20,463 bases of DNA from a virus. The notes below the pieces were generated by a model. The model was not told the origin of the DNA. It was given only the letters and a program-made list of their open reading frames with translations, and ran no database searches. The position numbers were made by a program, and so were the translations under genes. Every line of letters starts with the position of its first letter. Position 1 is the first letter of the stretch. The stretch spans positions 1 through 20,463 of IMG/VR virus record IMGVR_UViG_3300042381_000088; one strand, given 5' to 3'. Shown here in pieces: positions 5,024 to 13,327 of this stretch.

Positions 5024-6729
5024 TATCGTCTGATTCTAGTAGGTGGTATTGCGGCGAGGAGTGCGCCTGCGGCTACTAGGGTTCGGCGTTCACCGACGGG
5101 GATGTTTGACCCTGTTGGTACATAGTTGTCGAATTGTGAGCCGAAGATGTCAATGGTTTTTTCGAACGCTTGTTTGACTTTGGTTGGGGCTTCTTGGATG
5201 GCTTCGGTGAAGGCTTCTAGTTGGGTGTCGGATAGTTCTTCTACGACGATTTGTTCAAAGAGTTCTTCAGCCTGAGTTTCGGTGATAGCAGCCAAAACTT
5301 CGGGGCTTGACGCTATTTCGGTGGCTTGGTCTGAGGTGATGTCTGCGGCTAGGACTTGGGTGATGGCTTCAACAATCTGTTCAGGTGCGGCTTCGCTGAG
5401 GGTTTCTAGGATTTGTTCTACTTGTTCGTTGGTGACGGGTTCATTTTTGATGACTTCTTGTAGGGCTTCTGTTATTTGTTCGTCGGTTACAAGTTCGGGT
5501 AGGGTTGTGGTTGATGAATCCTGTACTTCTAATAGTGTTGTTTCTGGTATATATTCCTGCGGCTGTGTTGTGTCTGTTGGCTGCTCTTTTTCGTCAAGAA
5601 CAATCTCAACTTCGTCGTCGGGAACGAATGTCTCAGGAATCGTTGTCTCAACAGTATCTTCAGGAAGACCGTCAGGATAGGTTGTAGTTGTTTCTGGTTC
5701 GGTGGTGTCGGGTACGGTTATGGTTTCGGGTAGTGTCACGAATGTTTCAGGTACGGTGGTTTCGGGTACGGTTATGGTTTCAGGTTCGGTTGTAAATGTT
5801 TCGGGTTCGGTTGTCTCAGGCACGTAAACTGTGGTTTCGGATACGGTTATGTTGGTTACGGGCTGAGTCCAAATGGTGGGGATAGTCGTTGATGTTTGAG
5901 TCGGCGTATAAGGGGGTTCAGTTGTTGTGGTCGTGGTTGGAACTGTCGTTGTCGTTGTTGTGGTTGTTGATGTTGTGGATGTGGTTGTTGATATCTGAAC
6001 TGGCTCTGTGGTTGTGGAACTTTCTGTGGGTGGGGGTACTGTAGATGATGTCATTGTTGATATCTGAACTGGCTCTGTGGTTGTGGTCGTTTCTTCAGGA
6101 AGGGTTGTTGTAGATGAAGTGGTTGTTGTTGACGACGATGTTGTTGTGGTTGTCGTTGTACTCGTACTGGTCGTTGAAGAAGAAGTAGTTGTGGTCGGGG
6201 TGGCTTCTTGAGTGAACGCCTCGTCTGGCACTATCGCCCAGCCTTCGTTGTCTATGTTCCATGCAAGCATGATGCACGAGTTCCCGCCATGCTCATACAT
6301 CCACACATTGAAAGCGTTGCTACCAGACTCTAAGGTTAGTTCGCCTGACTCCATCCATGAGCAACCTTGGTCGTTCCAGTTGCCGAATGTGTTGCCGTCA
6401 ATCTCCATCTCGCCACCATCATCTGTGGCAAGCATAAACTCAATCGTGTCGTGTTCAGGTATGTCAATAAAGCCTGCCATGTGAACCATAAACAAGTCAC
6501 CCGTGCAATCCTCAAATAACTCGTAGTCGTAGTTGCGGTTGATGTTGTTCTCAACCTCTGTTCCGCAAACTAGATATTCGGTGTCGGATTGTGTTGGCGG
6601 TATTTCGTCAATCGTGTAATAGACGGTTTCGATTCCTGGGATTGGTTCAGCGTTGGCGTTCTGTGGTATTAACGCAAACAGGATTGCTGGTAGCGGTATC
6701 AGCCAGCGTGTTAGACGAGTTCTATCCAC
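5023..6729 (-). CDS. Secreted PA14-like, Thr-rich (mucin-like) protein of unknown role
   Basis: 568 aa. A signal peptide (RLTRWLIPLPAILFALIP then NANA-EP, cleavage near 27) is followed by a PA14/GLEYA-like region at about 36-172, with EFMLATDDGGEMEIDG and later WNIDNEGWAIVPDEAF. A Thr/Ser-rich linker (about 175-290) contains a duplicated EPVQIST unit; Pro-Glu-Thr repeats (about 300-400), an acidic helical region (about 425-535) and a short C-terminal hydrophobic segment before a basic end (PPTRIRR) complete it. PA14 domains bind glycans; Thr-rich linkers are usually extended. The start is GTG 6729 with no clear ribosome binding site, overlapping the previous gene by 19 nt. A phage protein with a signal peptide just before the lysis genes is unusual; it may act at the host surface or come from a host gene. 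Confidence 0.78.
   Translation of the reverse strand: MDRTRLTRWLIPLPAILFALIPQNANAEPIPGIETVYYTIDEIPPTQSDTEYLVCGTEVENNINRNYDYELFEDCTGDLFMVHMAGFIDIPEHDTIEFMLATDDGGEMEIDGNTFGNWNDQGCSWMESGELTLESGSNAFNVWMYEHGGNSCIMLAWNIDNEGWAIVPDEAFTQEATPTTTTSSSTTSTSTTTTTTTSSSTTTTSSTTTLPEETTTTTEPVQISTMTSSTVPPPTESSTTTEPVQISTTTSTTSTTTTTTTTVPTTTTTTEPPYTPTQTSTTIPTIWTQPVTNITVSETTVYVPETTEPETFTTEPETITVPETTVPETFVTLPETITVPDTTEPETTTTYPDGLPEDTVETTIPETFVPDDEVEIVLDEKEQPTDTTQPQEYIPETTLLEVQDSSTTTLPELVTDEQITEALQEVIKNEPVTNEQVEQILETLSEAAPEQIVEAITQVLAADITSDQATEIASSPEVLAAITETQAEELFEQIVVEELSDTQLEAFTEAIQEAPTKVKQAFEKTIDIFGSQFDNYVPTGSNIPVGERRTLVAAGALLAAIPPTRIRR
5985..6086. repeat. 33-bp exact direct repeat in the Thr-rich linker
   Basis: The same 33 bases occur at 5985-6017 and 6054-6086, a period of 69 bp (23 codons). 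They encode the EPVQIST segment with flanking threonines. Exact identity over 33 bp within drifting ACC/ACT codons points to a recent in-frame duplication. Confidence 0.85.
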
Positions 6730-7055
6730 ACTCGGTTCGGTTCAAACCATGCATAGCGTTTGCCTTCAACGACTGGCATTGGTGTTGGTGGTTGCCAATC
6801 GAAGTTGTCGTCTAAAGTCCATGAGCCGTATGGTTGTGGGCAGATGAACACATCGTTCACCGCATCGTAGGTGTATCCGATTCCTGCGTACTGTTTGCGT
6901 ATGTTGCCGTTGTAACTTGTGCGTACACAGGTTTGGTTACGGAATGTGCTGTAGAACTCTTCAGGTGTTTTGCCGTCTATGAGTTCTGTTTCTTGTACGC
7001 CGACTATCACTTCGGTGACTCGGTTGTTTGTGTCTAGAAATGCGTAATGTGCCAT
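6711..7055 (-). CDS. Conserved phage virion-associated protein of unknown function
   Basis: 114 aa. It opens MAHYAFLDTNNRVTEVIVG, has a central TSYNGNIRKQYAGIGYTYD, then PQPYGSWTLDDNFDWQPP, and ends in a Trp-rich strand. This pattern (AxLD...N.V..VIV; TSYNGN..KYAGIG; PQPY.SW.LD) is well known in marine phages such as cyanophages, where it is found among structural and appendage genes without a proven role. The start is ATG 7055 with AGGAG 8 nt upstream. It lies directly after the two glycine-rich adhesin-like genes, so an attachment to tail fibres or a chaperone role is plausible. Confidence 0.78.
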   Translation of the reverse strand: MAHYAFLDTNNRVTEVIVGVQETELIDGKTPEEFYSTFRNQTCVRTSYNGNIRKQYAGIGYTYDAVNDVFICPQPYGSWTLDDNFDWQPPTPMPVVEGKRYAWFEPNRVWIELV

Positions 7056-7070
7056 AAGTATTCTCCTATT

Positions 7071-8027
7071 CTATGCCCACGACACATTGCCTGTGCCTGC
7101 GGTAATCGTTGTAACTTTGTTTGAACCATCTGTGGCTGTTGAACCTGTGAGACCGCCACCGATAGTGATAGTGAAAGTGTCTGCGTATCGCAAGATGACT
7201 ACACCACTACCACCGTTACCGCCTGCTGTGTTTGTACCACCACCACCAAGACGACTACCGCCACCACCACCGCCACCAAGATTTACCGTGCCGTTATTGC
7301 CAACATTGTTTCCGCCTGCCGTGCCACCAGCACCACCACCACCAACACCACCTGCGCCTGCCGTGCCACCAGCATAAGTTCCTGCACCACCGCCACCGCC
7401 GTAAGTCACCGACGAACCACTAATGCTTGACGCTGTGCCTGCACCGCCAACACCTGCAAGACCTGACGATGCGTTACCGCCCACCGCCAATGTGCCACCG
7501 CCACCGCCACCACCTTCGTTAGTTGCGTTCGTGCCTTGACCACCATCTTTACCTTGATTGACTGTGCCTGTACCTGCGGTGTGTCCTGTGTATGAAGCAC
7601 CGCCACCGCAACCACCGTTCAAACCATCTGAAAATGATGCGCTGTTACCTGCACCACCAGCACCGCCACCAGTAGAAGTGATTGTTGAGAAAACCGAATT
7701 GCTACCGCTAGTCGCATAAGCCTGACCTGTACCGCCAGCATTCGGTGTTACGCCTACACCACCAGCACCAACAGTCACCGTACAAACAACACCAGTTTCT
7801 ATAGACAACGGAGTTTCTAAACTGCCACCGCCACCCGTAGCCGTGACTGTGCTGCGCATACCGCCAGCACCACCACCCGTACCACCAGTATCGGCTGCAC
7901 CACCACCAGCGCCACCACCAGCGACCACAAGAAAATCAACAACAACAGGCAAACTATATGTTGCTGCAGGGATAGACACATGACTAGAAACATACCCACG
8001 GTCACGAACACGACTATTCCTAGACAT
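7071..8027 (-). CDS. Glycine-rich tail fibre/adhesin protein, copy 2
   Basis: 318 aa. A short N-terminus with RDRGYVSSHVSIP and FLVVAGGGAGG is followed by a long polyglycine-rich core with GGGG runs interrupted by variable loops, e.g. STGGGAGGAGNSASFSDG. The last 50 residues (TITIGGGLTG...NVSWA) are less Gly-rich. This is the layout of the glycine-rich domain family found at phage tail tips, comparable to the polyglycine II sandwich of T4-like gp38 adhesins. It is adjacent to and clearly homologous with the 295-aa protein upstream (shared GYVS N-terminus, VVAGGG, GGGGSLETP block). ATG 8027 overlaps that gene's TGA by one base. Receptor binding is inferred. Confidence 0.82.
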   Translation of the reverse strand: MSRNSRVRDRGYVSSHVSIPAATYSLPVVVDFLVVAGGGAGGGAADTGGTGGGAGGMRSTVTATGGGGSLETPLSIETGVVCTVTVGAGGVGVTPNAGGTGQAYATSGSNSVFSTITSTGGGAGGAGNSASFSDGLNGGCGGGASYTGHTAGTGTVNQGKDGGQGTNATNEGGGGGGGTLAVGGNASSGLAGVGGAGTASSISGSSVTYGGGGGAGTYAGGTAGAGGVGGGGAGGTAGGNNVGNNGTVNLGGGGGGGSRLGGGGTNTAGGNGGSGVVILRYADTFTITIGGGLTGSTATDGSNKVTTITAGTGNVSWA

Positions 8028-8914
8028 CAGAAAGTAATCGTTCCACTAGCAGTAAAAGTATAAACAGTTCCCGACACGGTTGGTGAACCAGTCGTAGATG
8101 CAGCGACTTGTCCAGCGTCAATAATGACCACACCACTACCACCAGCACCACCGCTTGTTGAGCGACCACCACCGCCACCACCGCCAGTATTTGCTGAACC
8201 TGCTGTCGCTGCACTTCCGCCTTGAATTGACCCTGTGCCACCGCCACCGAGACCGCCAGCGCCTGCGACTGCAAATGCACCACCACCGCCACCGCCACCG
8301 TATGAAACACTTGAACCACTAATTGTTGTAGTTATTCCTGCACCACCAGCGCCACCCGTCAAAGGTGTTAATAAATTTGTGCCACCAACTGCACCAGCAC
8401 CACCACCACCAGCGCCAGCACCACCACCACCAGCCGAATAATCACCGCCAGCAAAACCTTGATTTGCTGTGCCTGCACCACCTGTAGTTTCGCCTGAATC
8501 GGAATGTGCGCCACCACCCGAACCACCAGTATTCGCTGCGCCTGTAGTACTTGTGTTGTTAAATGCGCCACGACCACCACCAACAGTTGAAATGGTTGTG
8601 ATATTGCTACCAGCAATAGAACTTGTTGAACCGTTCGTGCTTGCTTGTGGTGCTGTCGTACCGCCGACACCGCCAGCGCCAATCGTCACCGTGTAAGCCA
8701 CGCCTGCAACAACTGCAAACGGCGTTTCTAAACTACCGCCACCACCCGTTGCATCTTTTGTGCAACGCAAACCGCCAGCACCACCACCGCCGTCGCCTTG
8801 AGTACCGCCACCACCGCCACCACCAGCGACAACAAGATACTGTGCAACTAAAGGTTTATACACCGCTTCGACTTCGTACGCCGACACATAGCCCTGCGAC
8901 CTAGTGCGAGCCAC
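8027..8914 (-). CDS. Glycine-rich tail fibre/adhesin protein, copy 1
   Basis: 295 aa. N-terminus RSQGYVSAYEVEAVYKP and QYLVVAGGGGGGG, then a glycine-rich core (about 35-260) with GGGGSLETP, VTIGAGGVGG and several GGGG runs, and a short C-terminal strand region (TVYTFTASGTITF). It is a paralogue of the following gene. The start is GTG 8914, whose G is shared with the TAG of the 63-aa gene. Long runs of GGT/GGC codons make the DNA repetitive, which could favour recombination between the copies. The expected role is binding host surface receptors at the tail tip; the host ligand is unknown. Confidence 0.82.
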   Translation of the reverse strand: MARTRSQGYVSAYEVEAVYKPLVAQYLVVAGGGGGGGTQGDGGGGAGGLRCTKDATGGGGSLETPFAVVAGVAYTVTIGAGGVGGTTAPQASTNGSTSSIAGSNITTISTVGGGRGAFNNTSTTGAANTGGSGGGAHSDSGETTGGAGTANQGFAGGDYSAGGGGAGAGGGGAGAVGGTNLLTPLTGGAGGAGITTTISGSSVSYGGGGGGGAFAVAGAGGLGGGGTGSIQGGSAATAGSANTGGGGGGGRSTSGGAGGSGVVIIDAGQVAASTTGSPTVSGTVYTFTASGTITF

Positions 8915-9105
8915 TATGACCCCAGTAGCAGTTGTGCTTCTTGCTCAGTAATACCAAGTTTTGTTAGCAACGCTTCACGGGCAGCCTGTCTAACGACAAG
9001 TGCTTCAGCGTGTGCTTTTGCTTGGTCGCTAATAGTTTTTAGGTTCGCTATTTCGTCATCGGTCATATTGCGATTGATGCCGTTGTCGTTTATTTTTAGT
9101 GCCAT
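8914..9105 (-). CDS. Small helical protein between fibre genes
   Basis: 63 aa. Begins MALKINDNGINRNMTDDEIANL, then an almost continuous helix (ISDQAKAHAEALVVRQAAREALLTKLG) ending TEQEAQLLLGS. The segment MTDDEIANL plus an Ala-rich amphipathic helix is typical of short proteins next to tail-fibre genes in marine phages, where a chaperone or fibre-connector role has been suggested. It lies 3 nt after the 189-aa gene and overlaps the first glycine-rich gene by one base. Coiled-coil oligomerisation is plausible. No domain was recognised. Confidence 0.68.
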   Translation of the reverse strand: MALKINDNGINRNMTDDEIANLKTISDQAKAHAEALVVRQAAREALLTKLGITEQEAQLLLGS

Positions 9106-9108
9106 AAT

Positions 9109-9678
9109 TTATACCGTCTTTGCATATCCGTAAATAGCATAATTGCCTGTTGTCGTGCCTGCGGAAACTGAAACGATAAAACCGTCAAATTGTGTAGAAC
9201 TGTTTTGATTACCTGTAGTACCTTGCGCTAATGGCGATGCGTAAGAACCGTCAAAACGAAGATTAGTGGCGATAAGACCAGTTTGTTCCGCTATTTGTGG
9301 CGAATAAATATTCGCTTCACAATAACCAATCACACTTGAGCCGCCAGTCTGCGCCAATCTTAAAGATGATTGCGCAGCGTTATAACCGTAACTTTGCGCT
9401 GATGGCGCACCCGTCATTTGATAGCCGCTGTAATTGTAATTTGTAGTAGTTGTTACACTACTAGCACGAAATTGTAAATCTAAAACAGTGTCGTTTGTAT
9501 TAGCAAATTTAATTAAAATCAAATAATTTGTGTAACTGCTAGTAAAAACATTGTCAGCCGAAAAACTCGTTACAGCACTAAACGCCGTTTCTGCTTTAAC
9601 ACAAACTAGTGCAGAGTTGATGCCTGTAGGAACAGCCTGAACAACCTGCGCACTCGTATAGCCGTTAGGAACACCCAC
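9109..9678 (-). CDS. Virion/tail appendage protein, beta-rich
   Basis: 189 aa, polar and rich in Ser, Thr, Asn and Tyr. A short N-terminus (GVPNGYTSAQVVQAVP) resembles a phage attachment segment. A beta-sandwich-like body follows, with NVFTSSYTNYLILIKF at about 43-58, LQFRASSVTT and YNYSGYQMTG, ending in FDGFIVSVSAGTTTGNYAIYGYAKT. The pattern (F-ss-Y-xNY-l-i, l-x-R, G-x-i-x-vYGY) is seen in many marine and actinophage tail or appendage proteins. The start is GTG 9678, 2 nt after the previous stop and without a clear ribosome binding site, so translation is probably coupled. Carbohydrate binding is possible but unproven. Confidence 0.68.
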   Translation of the reverse strand: MGVPNGYTSAQVVQAVPTGINSALVCVKAETAFSAVTSFSADNVFTSSYTNYLILIKFANTNDTVLDLQFRASSVTTTTNYNYSGYQMTGAPSAQSYGYNAAQSSLRLAQTGGSSVIGYCEANIYSPQIAEQTGLIATNLRFDGSYASPLAQGTTGNQNSSTQFDGFIVSVSAGTTTGNYAIYGYAKTV

Positions 9679-9680
9679 GA

Positions 9681-10052
9681 TTAGACCGTGATTCTATTAA
9701 CGAAACCGTGAATCATAATTACATTCGCAGTACCAGCAAACGCCCTAACAACCTTCGCCGTAGCATTACCCTGCAACAACAAACCTGGAATCACAGTCAC
9801 CAAACCAGCCTCAGGCAAAACAGTCAACTCGATATTGCCATCAGGTGCATCAGCCTGACCCCACTCAATCGTCAACTTAACCGAAGAAGCCGACGAGTTC
9901 ACCGCATACAACCAAACCTCATCAATCGTTGTCGTAGTAGTCGACGCTGTATGAATCGCTGTACCAGCAGTTGCCGTAGCAGCAACCTTGACAGCCAAAC
10001 CCGTACCAGTAGTACCCGCTGGCTGTAAACATAATTTTGTAAAAGTTGCCAT
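9681..10052 (-). CDS. Small virion structural protein of unknown role
   Basis: 123 aa. Contains TTTTIDEVWLYAVNSSASSVKLTIEWG and later PGLLLQGNATAKVVRAF...NVIMIHGFVNRI, a strand-rich pattern like a small beta-barrel or jelly-roll decoration or tail protein; similar proteins occur in tail gene clusters of marine phages. No signal peptide or membrane segment is visible. The start ATG 10052 has a strong AGGAG ribosome binding site, with a 12-nt gap to the previous gene, so it may be expressed strongly. Its place between tail and fibre genes supports a virion role. The precise position in the particle is unknown. Confidence 0.68.
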   Translation of the reverse strand: MATFTKLCLQPAGTTGTGLAVKVAATATAGTAIHTASTTTTTIDEVWLYAVNSSASSVKLTIEWGQADAPDGNIELTVLPEAGLVTVIPGLLLQGNATAKVVRAFAGTANVIMIHGFVNRITV

Positions 10053-10064
10053 ATATCTCCTATA

Positions 10065-10574
10065 TTAACTAAAAACTTGCGAACCTAAAACCAACTGGTC
10101 ACTATCACCCGTAACACCACTCGCAGGCAAAACAGCCCAAGCAGCATCAGTACCATCAGAAGTTAGCACATAACCATTAGCACCGATAGCAATACGGGCA
10201 GGGTTCACAGACGAATTAATTGTCAACAAATCACCACGAGTAGTCATCGTCGACGTGAACTCGTTTGCCTCGTTAGCGTCAGTAGCAGTAAAAACTGGGT
10301 AACAAGTAGCGCCAGCAGAATGCGAAGCGGCAGTAGTGCCATCCACACCACGAGTCATCGAAGCCAACGATGAACCTGTGCGGGAACCAACCAAAACTTT
10401 TTCTTCAGTAACCAAACCTGGGTCAATCACCATGAAGAACGGACCGTTAGCGGTGTCATTCCACGCTGTGACAGTACCCGTCAAAAGTGCGGTGGTGTCG
10501 CCAGCGGTAATAGAGTTCGTGAGCGTACAAGCGGGAGCCGCACCTGCGTAAGACCGTCTAGTGACTGCTGACAT
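10065..10574 (-). CDS. Tail-associated protein with RGxxGTTAA domain
   Basis: 169 aa. The N-terminal half has TNSITAGDTTALLTG, FFMVIDPGLVTEEKVLVG and TRGVDGTTAASHSAGATCYPV, a small beta domain also present in the 295-aa connector-like protein at 12440-13327 (RGFNGTTAAAHTAGAIITV). Then comes TATDANEANEF, a common phage virion motif, and a C-terminal region (GDLLTINSSVNPARIAIGANGYVLTSDG) found in many tail fibre bases, which ends QLVLGSQVFS. The start is ATG 10574 with AGGAG upstream. It probably links fibres to the tail. The assignment comes from motif resemblance. Confidence 0.72.
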   Translation of the reverse strand: MSAVTRRSYAGAAPACTLTNSITAGDTTALLTGTVTAWNDTANGPFFMVIDPGLVTEEKVLVGSRTGSSLASMTRGVDGTTAASHSAGATCYPVFTATDANEANEFTSTMTTRGDLLTINSSVNPARIAIGANGYVLTSDGTDAAWAVLPASGVTGDSDQLVLGSQVFS

Positions 10575-10582
10575 CTATACTC

Positions 10583-12436
10583 CTAATCTTGAACCGAACG
10601 CATTGTAACAGTACAGGTTCCTTCCAAATCCCAGTTTTGCTGGAATCCGTCTACAACCTGAAATTCTAAATCTTCTACTACAACAGAATATGTTTCCATG
10701 TTCTCTTGGTAGTTTACCACTATAGGGTTCGTTACCAAATCCCGTAGCGCTTGTAGTTCTGATTCTACATCAAAATAATACTCGGTGTCATGTACCCGTA
10801 GTTTGTGGTGCATGAGGATAGGCACTCGGAATACTTGGCTTCGGGCTGGGGAAGCGTAGGCTCTAGCCATCCATCGGGTGAGGGTTGGGGCTGTGGTTGC
10901 TGACCCTCGGTTTAGTTCTAGTTTAAATTTGGCTTCAATGAATTTGCTTTGCGGACCTGTTGCTACTGCTTCTGTGGCGAGTTGTGTGTCGTGGGGTGTC
11001 ATCGAGGTGTATGCGCCGTCGTCTGATGATATGTATGGGGTGATTGTGCCTGATAGCGGGGTGGTTCGGATATCAAATTTGGCTACGAATTTGCGGTCTG
11101 GGATACCCCAACGGTAGATGCCTGTGACGATTTCTCCTTGTGTCACATAGTTCGCTGTGTCTTCCACATAGATACCTGCGCCTGATACTGCGAACACCCG
11201 TTTGTTATCGTAAGTAGCACACGATAGGACGTTTGCTGTTGAGGTGTGCATGAGGTCTGATGCGTGCGCTGGGGTGTTTGTCGCTATCAACGATGACAGG
11301 TCTAATCTGCCTAACCCTGTGGATGTGCTGTCGTATTGTGACCAGTTGTACCACACGAATTTGTCTTCGGCTGTGAACGATAAAACGTCGCCTGTGGTTG
11401 GGATTAGTGCGCCTGCTGTGAGGTTACCTGCGCTGTCTGGTGTCGAGTATCGGACGCCTTTGTTTGTGCCGATGAATATTCCGCCGAGGTATCCGTATAC
11501 AACTTTAGGGATTTCGCCTGTCGGTAGGTCGAGTGCTACTACTGGTTGGTCGAGTACACCCGCCGAGGTGATAGTAATTTTGTAGATTGCTCCACGGTCG
11601 CCTGAGTATCCTGCAACATAGATGGCGTTTTGACCTGAAGCAAAACTTACCCAATTCCATGTTGATATCGGGTGTGCGTAGTCGTCGCCGCCGACGTGAC
11701 CTGATGGGTCATAGTAGAGGTCTGTTGCGCCTGCACCTGAATCACCTGATATAAGCAAATGTCCTTTAACGAAATCAACATAATAGAATTCGTGACCGCG
11801 AGCAACGTTGGATGCGGTGTGGCTTGCGTTTACTTTCCAAAGCCCGAAACTGCTTGTTGTGCCAGGGTATGTGAGATAGATGTTTGTGCCATCTGATGCT
11901 ATGTCTCTCGGTGTGCCCGCAGGTAAACCTGTTACCGATGTCCATGTTGGTGACGAAGCAAAAGGGTTAGAAGAATAACGGACAGCGGAACCATCTAACA
12001 TATATAGTTCGCCGTTTGCTACAACCACCTGCAAGTTTGTGTTCGCCGACGAACGGGATTGTTTCGTAGCGTTCAACAAAGTTAACTGTCCTTTAGTCCA
12101 AGGGTTCACACCTTTGCTTGAGTTGTATCGGTAGTCTTGTGCGTCGGCTGTGTCCGCATATTTTTGACCAGCACCGAAATGCCATGATGATTCACCTCGA
12201 CGCCATAACCCTTGAGGGTTGATTGCTGCTTCGCCTGGGCTTGTTGATTGGTCCACAGAGTCACGTACACGTGGTTCGAAACCTCTAGTGAACGTGCCTG
12301 CTTTCTGGTCAACGAGATATGGTCTGCCGTTGATAGCCAGCGGGAAAATGTCTGGTACTAGTTGGGTGGTTGTTCCGCCCGCAAAAAATCTTGGTGCTGG
12401 GAAGAACGCATCGGTGAAACGTAGAAGCGTTGTCAC
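10583..12436 (-). CDS. Large tail protein, beta-propeller-like
   Basis: 617 aa, the largest protein in the window. An N-terminal segment (PEAINPQG-like GEAAINPQGLWRRGESSWHF at about 68-87) is followed by repeated short strands of the type GELYMLDG, TNIYLTYPG, QNAIYVAGYSGDRG, GGIFIGTNKGVRY and KRVFAVSGAGIYV, consistent with a beta-propeller. The last 100 residues (FRVPILMHHKLRV, then ELQALRDLV, VVEDLEFQVVDG, EGTCTVTMRSV) resemble a tail-tip domain. It may be the tail nozzle or tube of a short-tailed phage, or a minor tail protein of a long-tailed one. The start is GTG 12436 with AAGGA 7 nt upstream. The function is inferred from size, fold pattern and position. Confidence 0.75.
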   Translation of the reverse strand: MTTLLRFTDAFFPAPRFFAGGTTTQLVPDIFPLAINGRPYLVDQKAGTFTRGFEPRVRDSVDQSTSPGEAAINPQGLWRRGESSWHFGAGQKYADTADAQDYRYNSSKGVNPWTKGQLTLLNATKQSRSSANTNLQVVVANGELYMLDGSAVRYSSNPFASSPTWTSVTGLPAGTPRDIASDGTNIYLTYPGTTSSFGLWKVNASHTASNVARGHEFYYVDFVKGHLLISGDSGAGATDLYYDPSGHVGGDDYAHPISTWNWVSFASGQNAIYVAGYSGDRGAIYKITITSAGVLDQPVVALDLPTGEIPKVVYGYLGGIFIGTNKGVRYSTPDSAGNLTAGALIPTTGDVLSFTAEDKFVWYNWSQYDSTSTGLGRLDLSSLIATNTPAHASDLMHTSTANVLSCATYDNKRVFAVSGAGIYVEDTANYVTQGEIVTGIYRWGIPDRKFVAKFDIRTTPLSGTITPYISSDDGAYTSMTPHDTQLATEAVATGPQSKFIEAKFKLELNRGSATTAPTLTRWMARAYASPARSQVFRVPILMHHKLRVHDTEYYFDVESELQALRDLVTNPIVVNYQENMETYSVVVEDLEFQVVDGFQQNWDLEGTCTVTMRSVQD

Positions 12437-12439
12437 CGT

Positions 12440-13327
12440 TTAATCCTTAGATAGGAATGTTGGGTATGCTCTTGCTAGACGTGCTGCTTCTGCTTGGATA
12501 CGGTCTCGTCGTAAACGGATAAGACCTGCGGTGCTGTTTGCTACTGAACCCATCGCTACTTCGTCTGCTCGGCGTGTGTCGCCTTGTGATTCTGTGAAGT
12601 TTCGTTTAATTTCTCGTGGTGACATCAACCGTATTTGTGCGCCTAACGCAACGATGTCTGTGACTGTTTCTTGTACACCGCATGTGGTGTTGATGTCGGT
12701 TGCTTCTGTTGTGGCTGAACTGTATGCGGCTTTGTAGACGATGCGTAGACGCCCTGGGAATACTGCTTGGTCGAAACGGATAGCGAAACCTGAAGCGAAG
12801 TCGTCTGTTGGTACGTCACGTACTAAACGGATTTTGCGGGCTACAGGGTAGTCGTCTGTTTGGTATCTTACTGAGACTGTTAACAGGTCGATGATGCTTG
12901 TGACCGATGTGAGGTTTATCATCGCGTCTGAACCGTTGTAATCTTGGTTCAATGTTTTGACTTGGAACAGTCCGTGCATCGGAGATGACAGGTCTGCTAG
13001 TTCGTCGTTGATTGATTCTAATACTTGTGCTCGTGGGAATCTTGGGTTGACTGTGATGATTGCGCCTGCTGTGTGTGCGGCTGCTGTTGTCCCGTTGAAT
13101 CCTCGTTGAACTGTCAACGTTTTTGTTGGTACGTCTGTTGCCCAGATGTACATTAGTTCTGAGTCAATTTCTAATACTTGACCTGTTCGCAGTCCTTCAA
13201 GTGGATAGGTGACAACAACACTCGTACCGTTTGATGTGAGTGTTGTTGTCAGTAGGTTGCGGGCTTCTACCGTTCCAGATAAAAGTTGTCGCAACGTCCT
13301 ATCGATGACGACTGCTGCGGTTGTCAT
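12440..13327 (-). CDS. Head-tail connector or tail tube-like virion protein
   Basis: 295 aa. Residues 40-110 hold a small beta domain (VLEIDSELMYIWATD, then TVQRGFNGTTAAAHTAGAI), followed by PRFPRAQVLESINDELADLSS, strand-rich RKIRLVRDVPTDDF...RLRIVYKAAY, and a C-terminal helical part (VALGAQIRLMSPREIKRNF, then RLRRDRIQAEAARLARAYP). A helix-strand-helix layout with a C-terminal Arg-rich helix in this size range is common among tail-tube or adaptor proteins of phages. ATG 13327 follows the previous TAA with no gap. Its place upstream of the 617-aa tail protein would fit a tail tubular A/B pair by analogy with podoviruses, but no direct sequence proof is visible. Confidence 0.7.
   Translation of the reverse strand: MTTAAVVIDRTLRQLLSGTVEARNLLTTTLTSNGTSVVVTYPLEGLRTGQVLEIDSELMYIWATDVPTKTLTVQRGFNGTTAAAHTAGAIITVNPRFPRAQVLESINDELADLSSPMHGLFQVKTLNQDYNGSDAMINLTSVTSIIDLLTVSVRYQTDDYPVARKIRLVRDVPTDDFASGFAIRFDQAVFPGRLRIVYKAAYSSATTEATDINTTCGVQETVTDIVALGAQIRLMSPREIKRNFTESQGDTRRADEVAMGSVANSTAGLIRLRRDRIQAEAARLARAYPTFLSKD

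Noticed and set aside
5690-6200. Repetitive stretch that could be taken for a CRISPR array
   Set aside because: Units are in frame, of uneven length and encode Thr/Pro/Glu repeats of one continuous protein; there are no uniform spacers.
7087-8696. Long Pro-rich plus-strand readings opposite the glycine-rich genes
   Set aside because: They are the complement of GGT/GGC codons on the minus strand, which reads as poly-Pro/His without ribosome binding sites; every other gene is on the minus strand.
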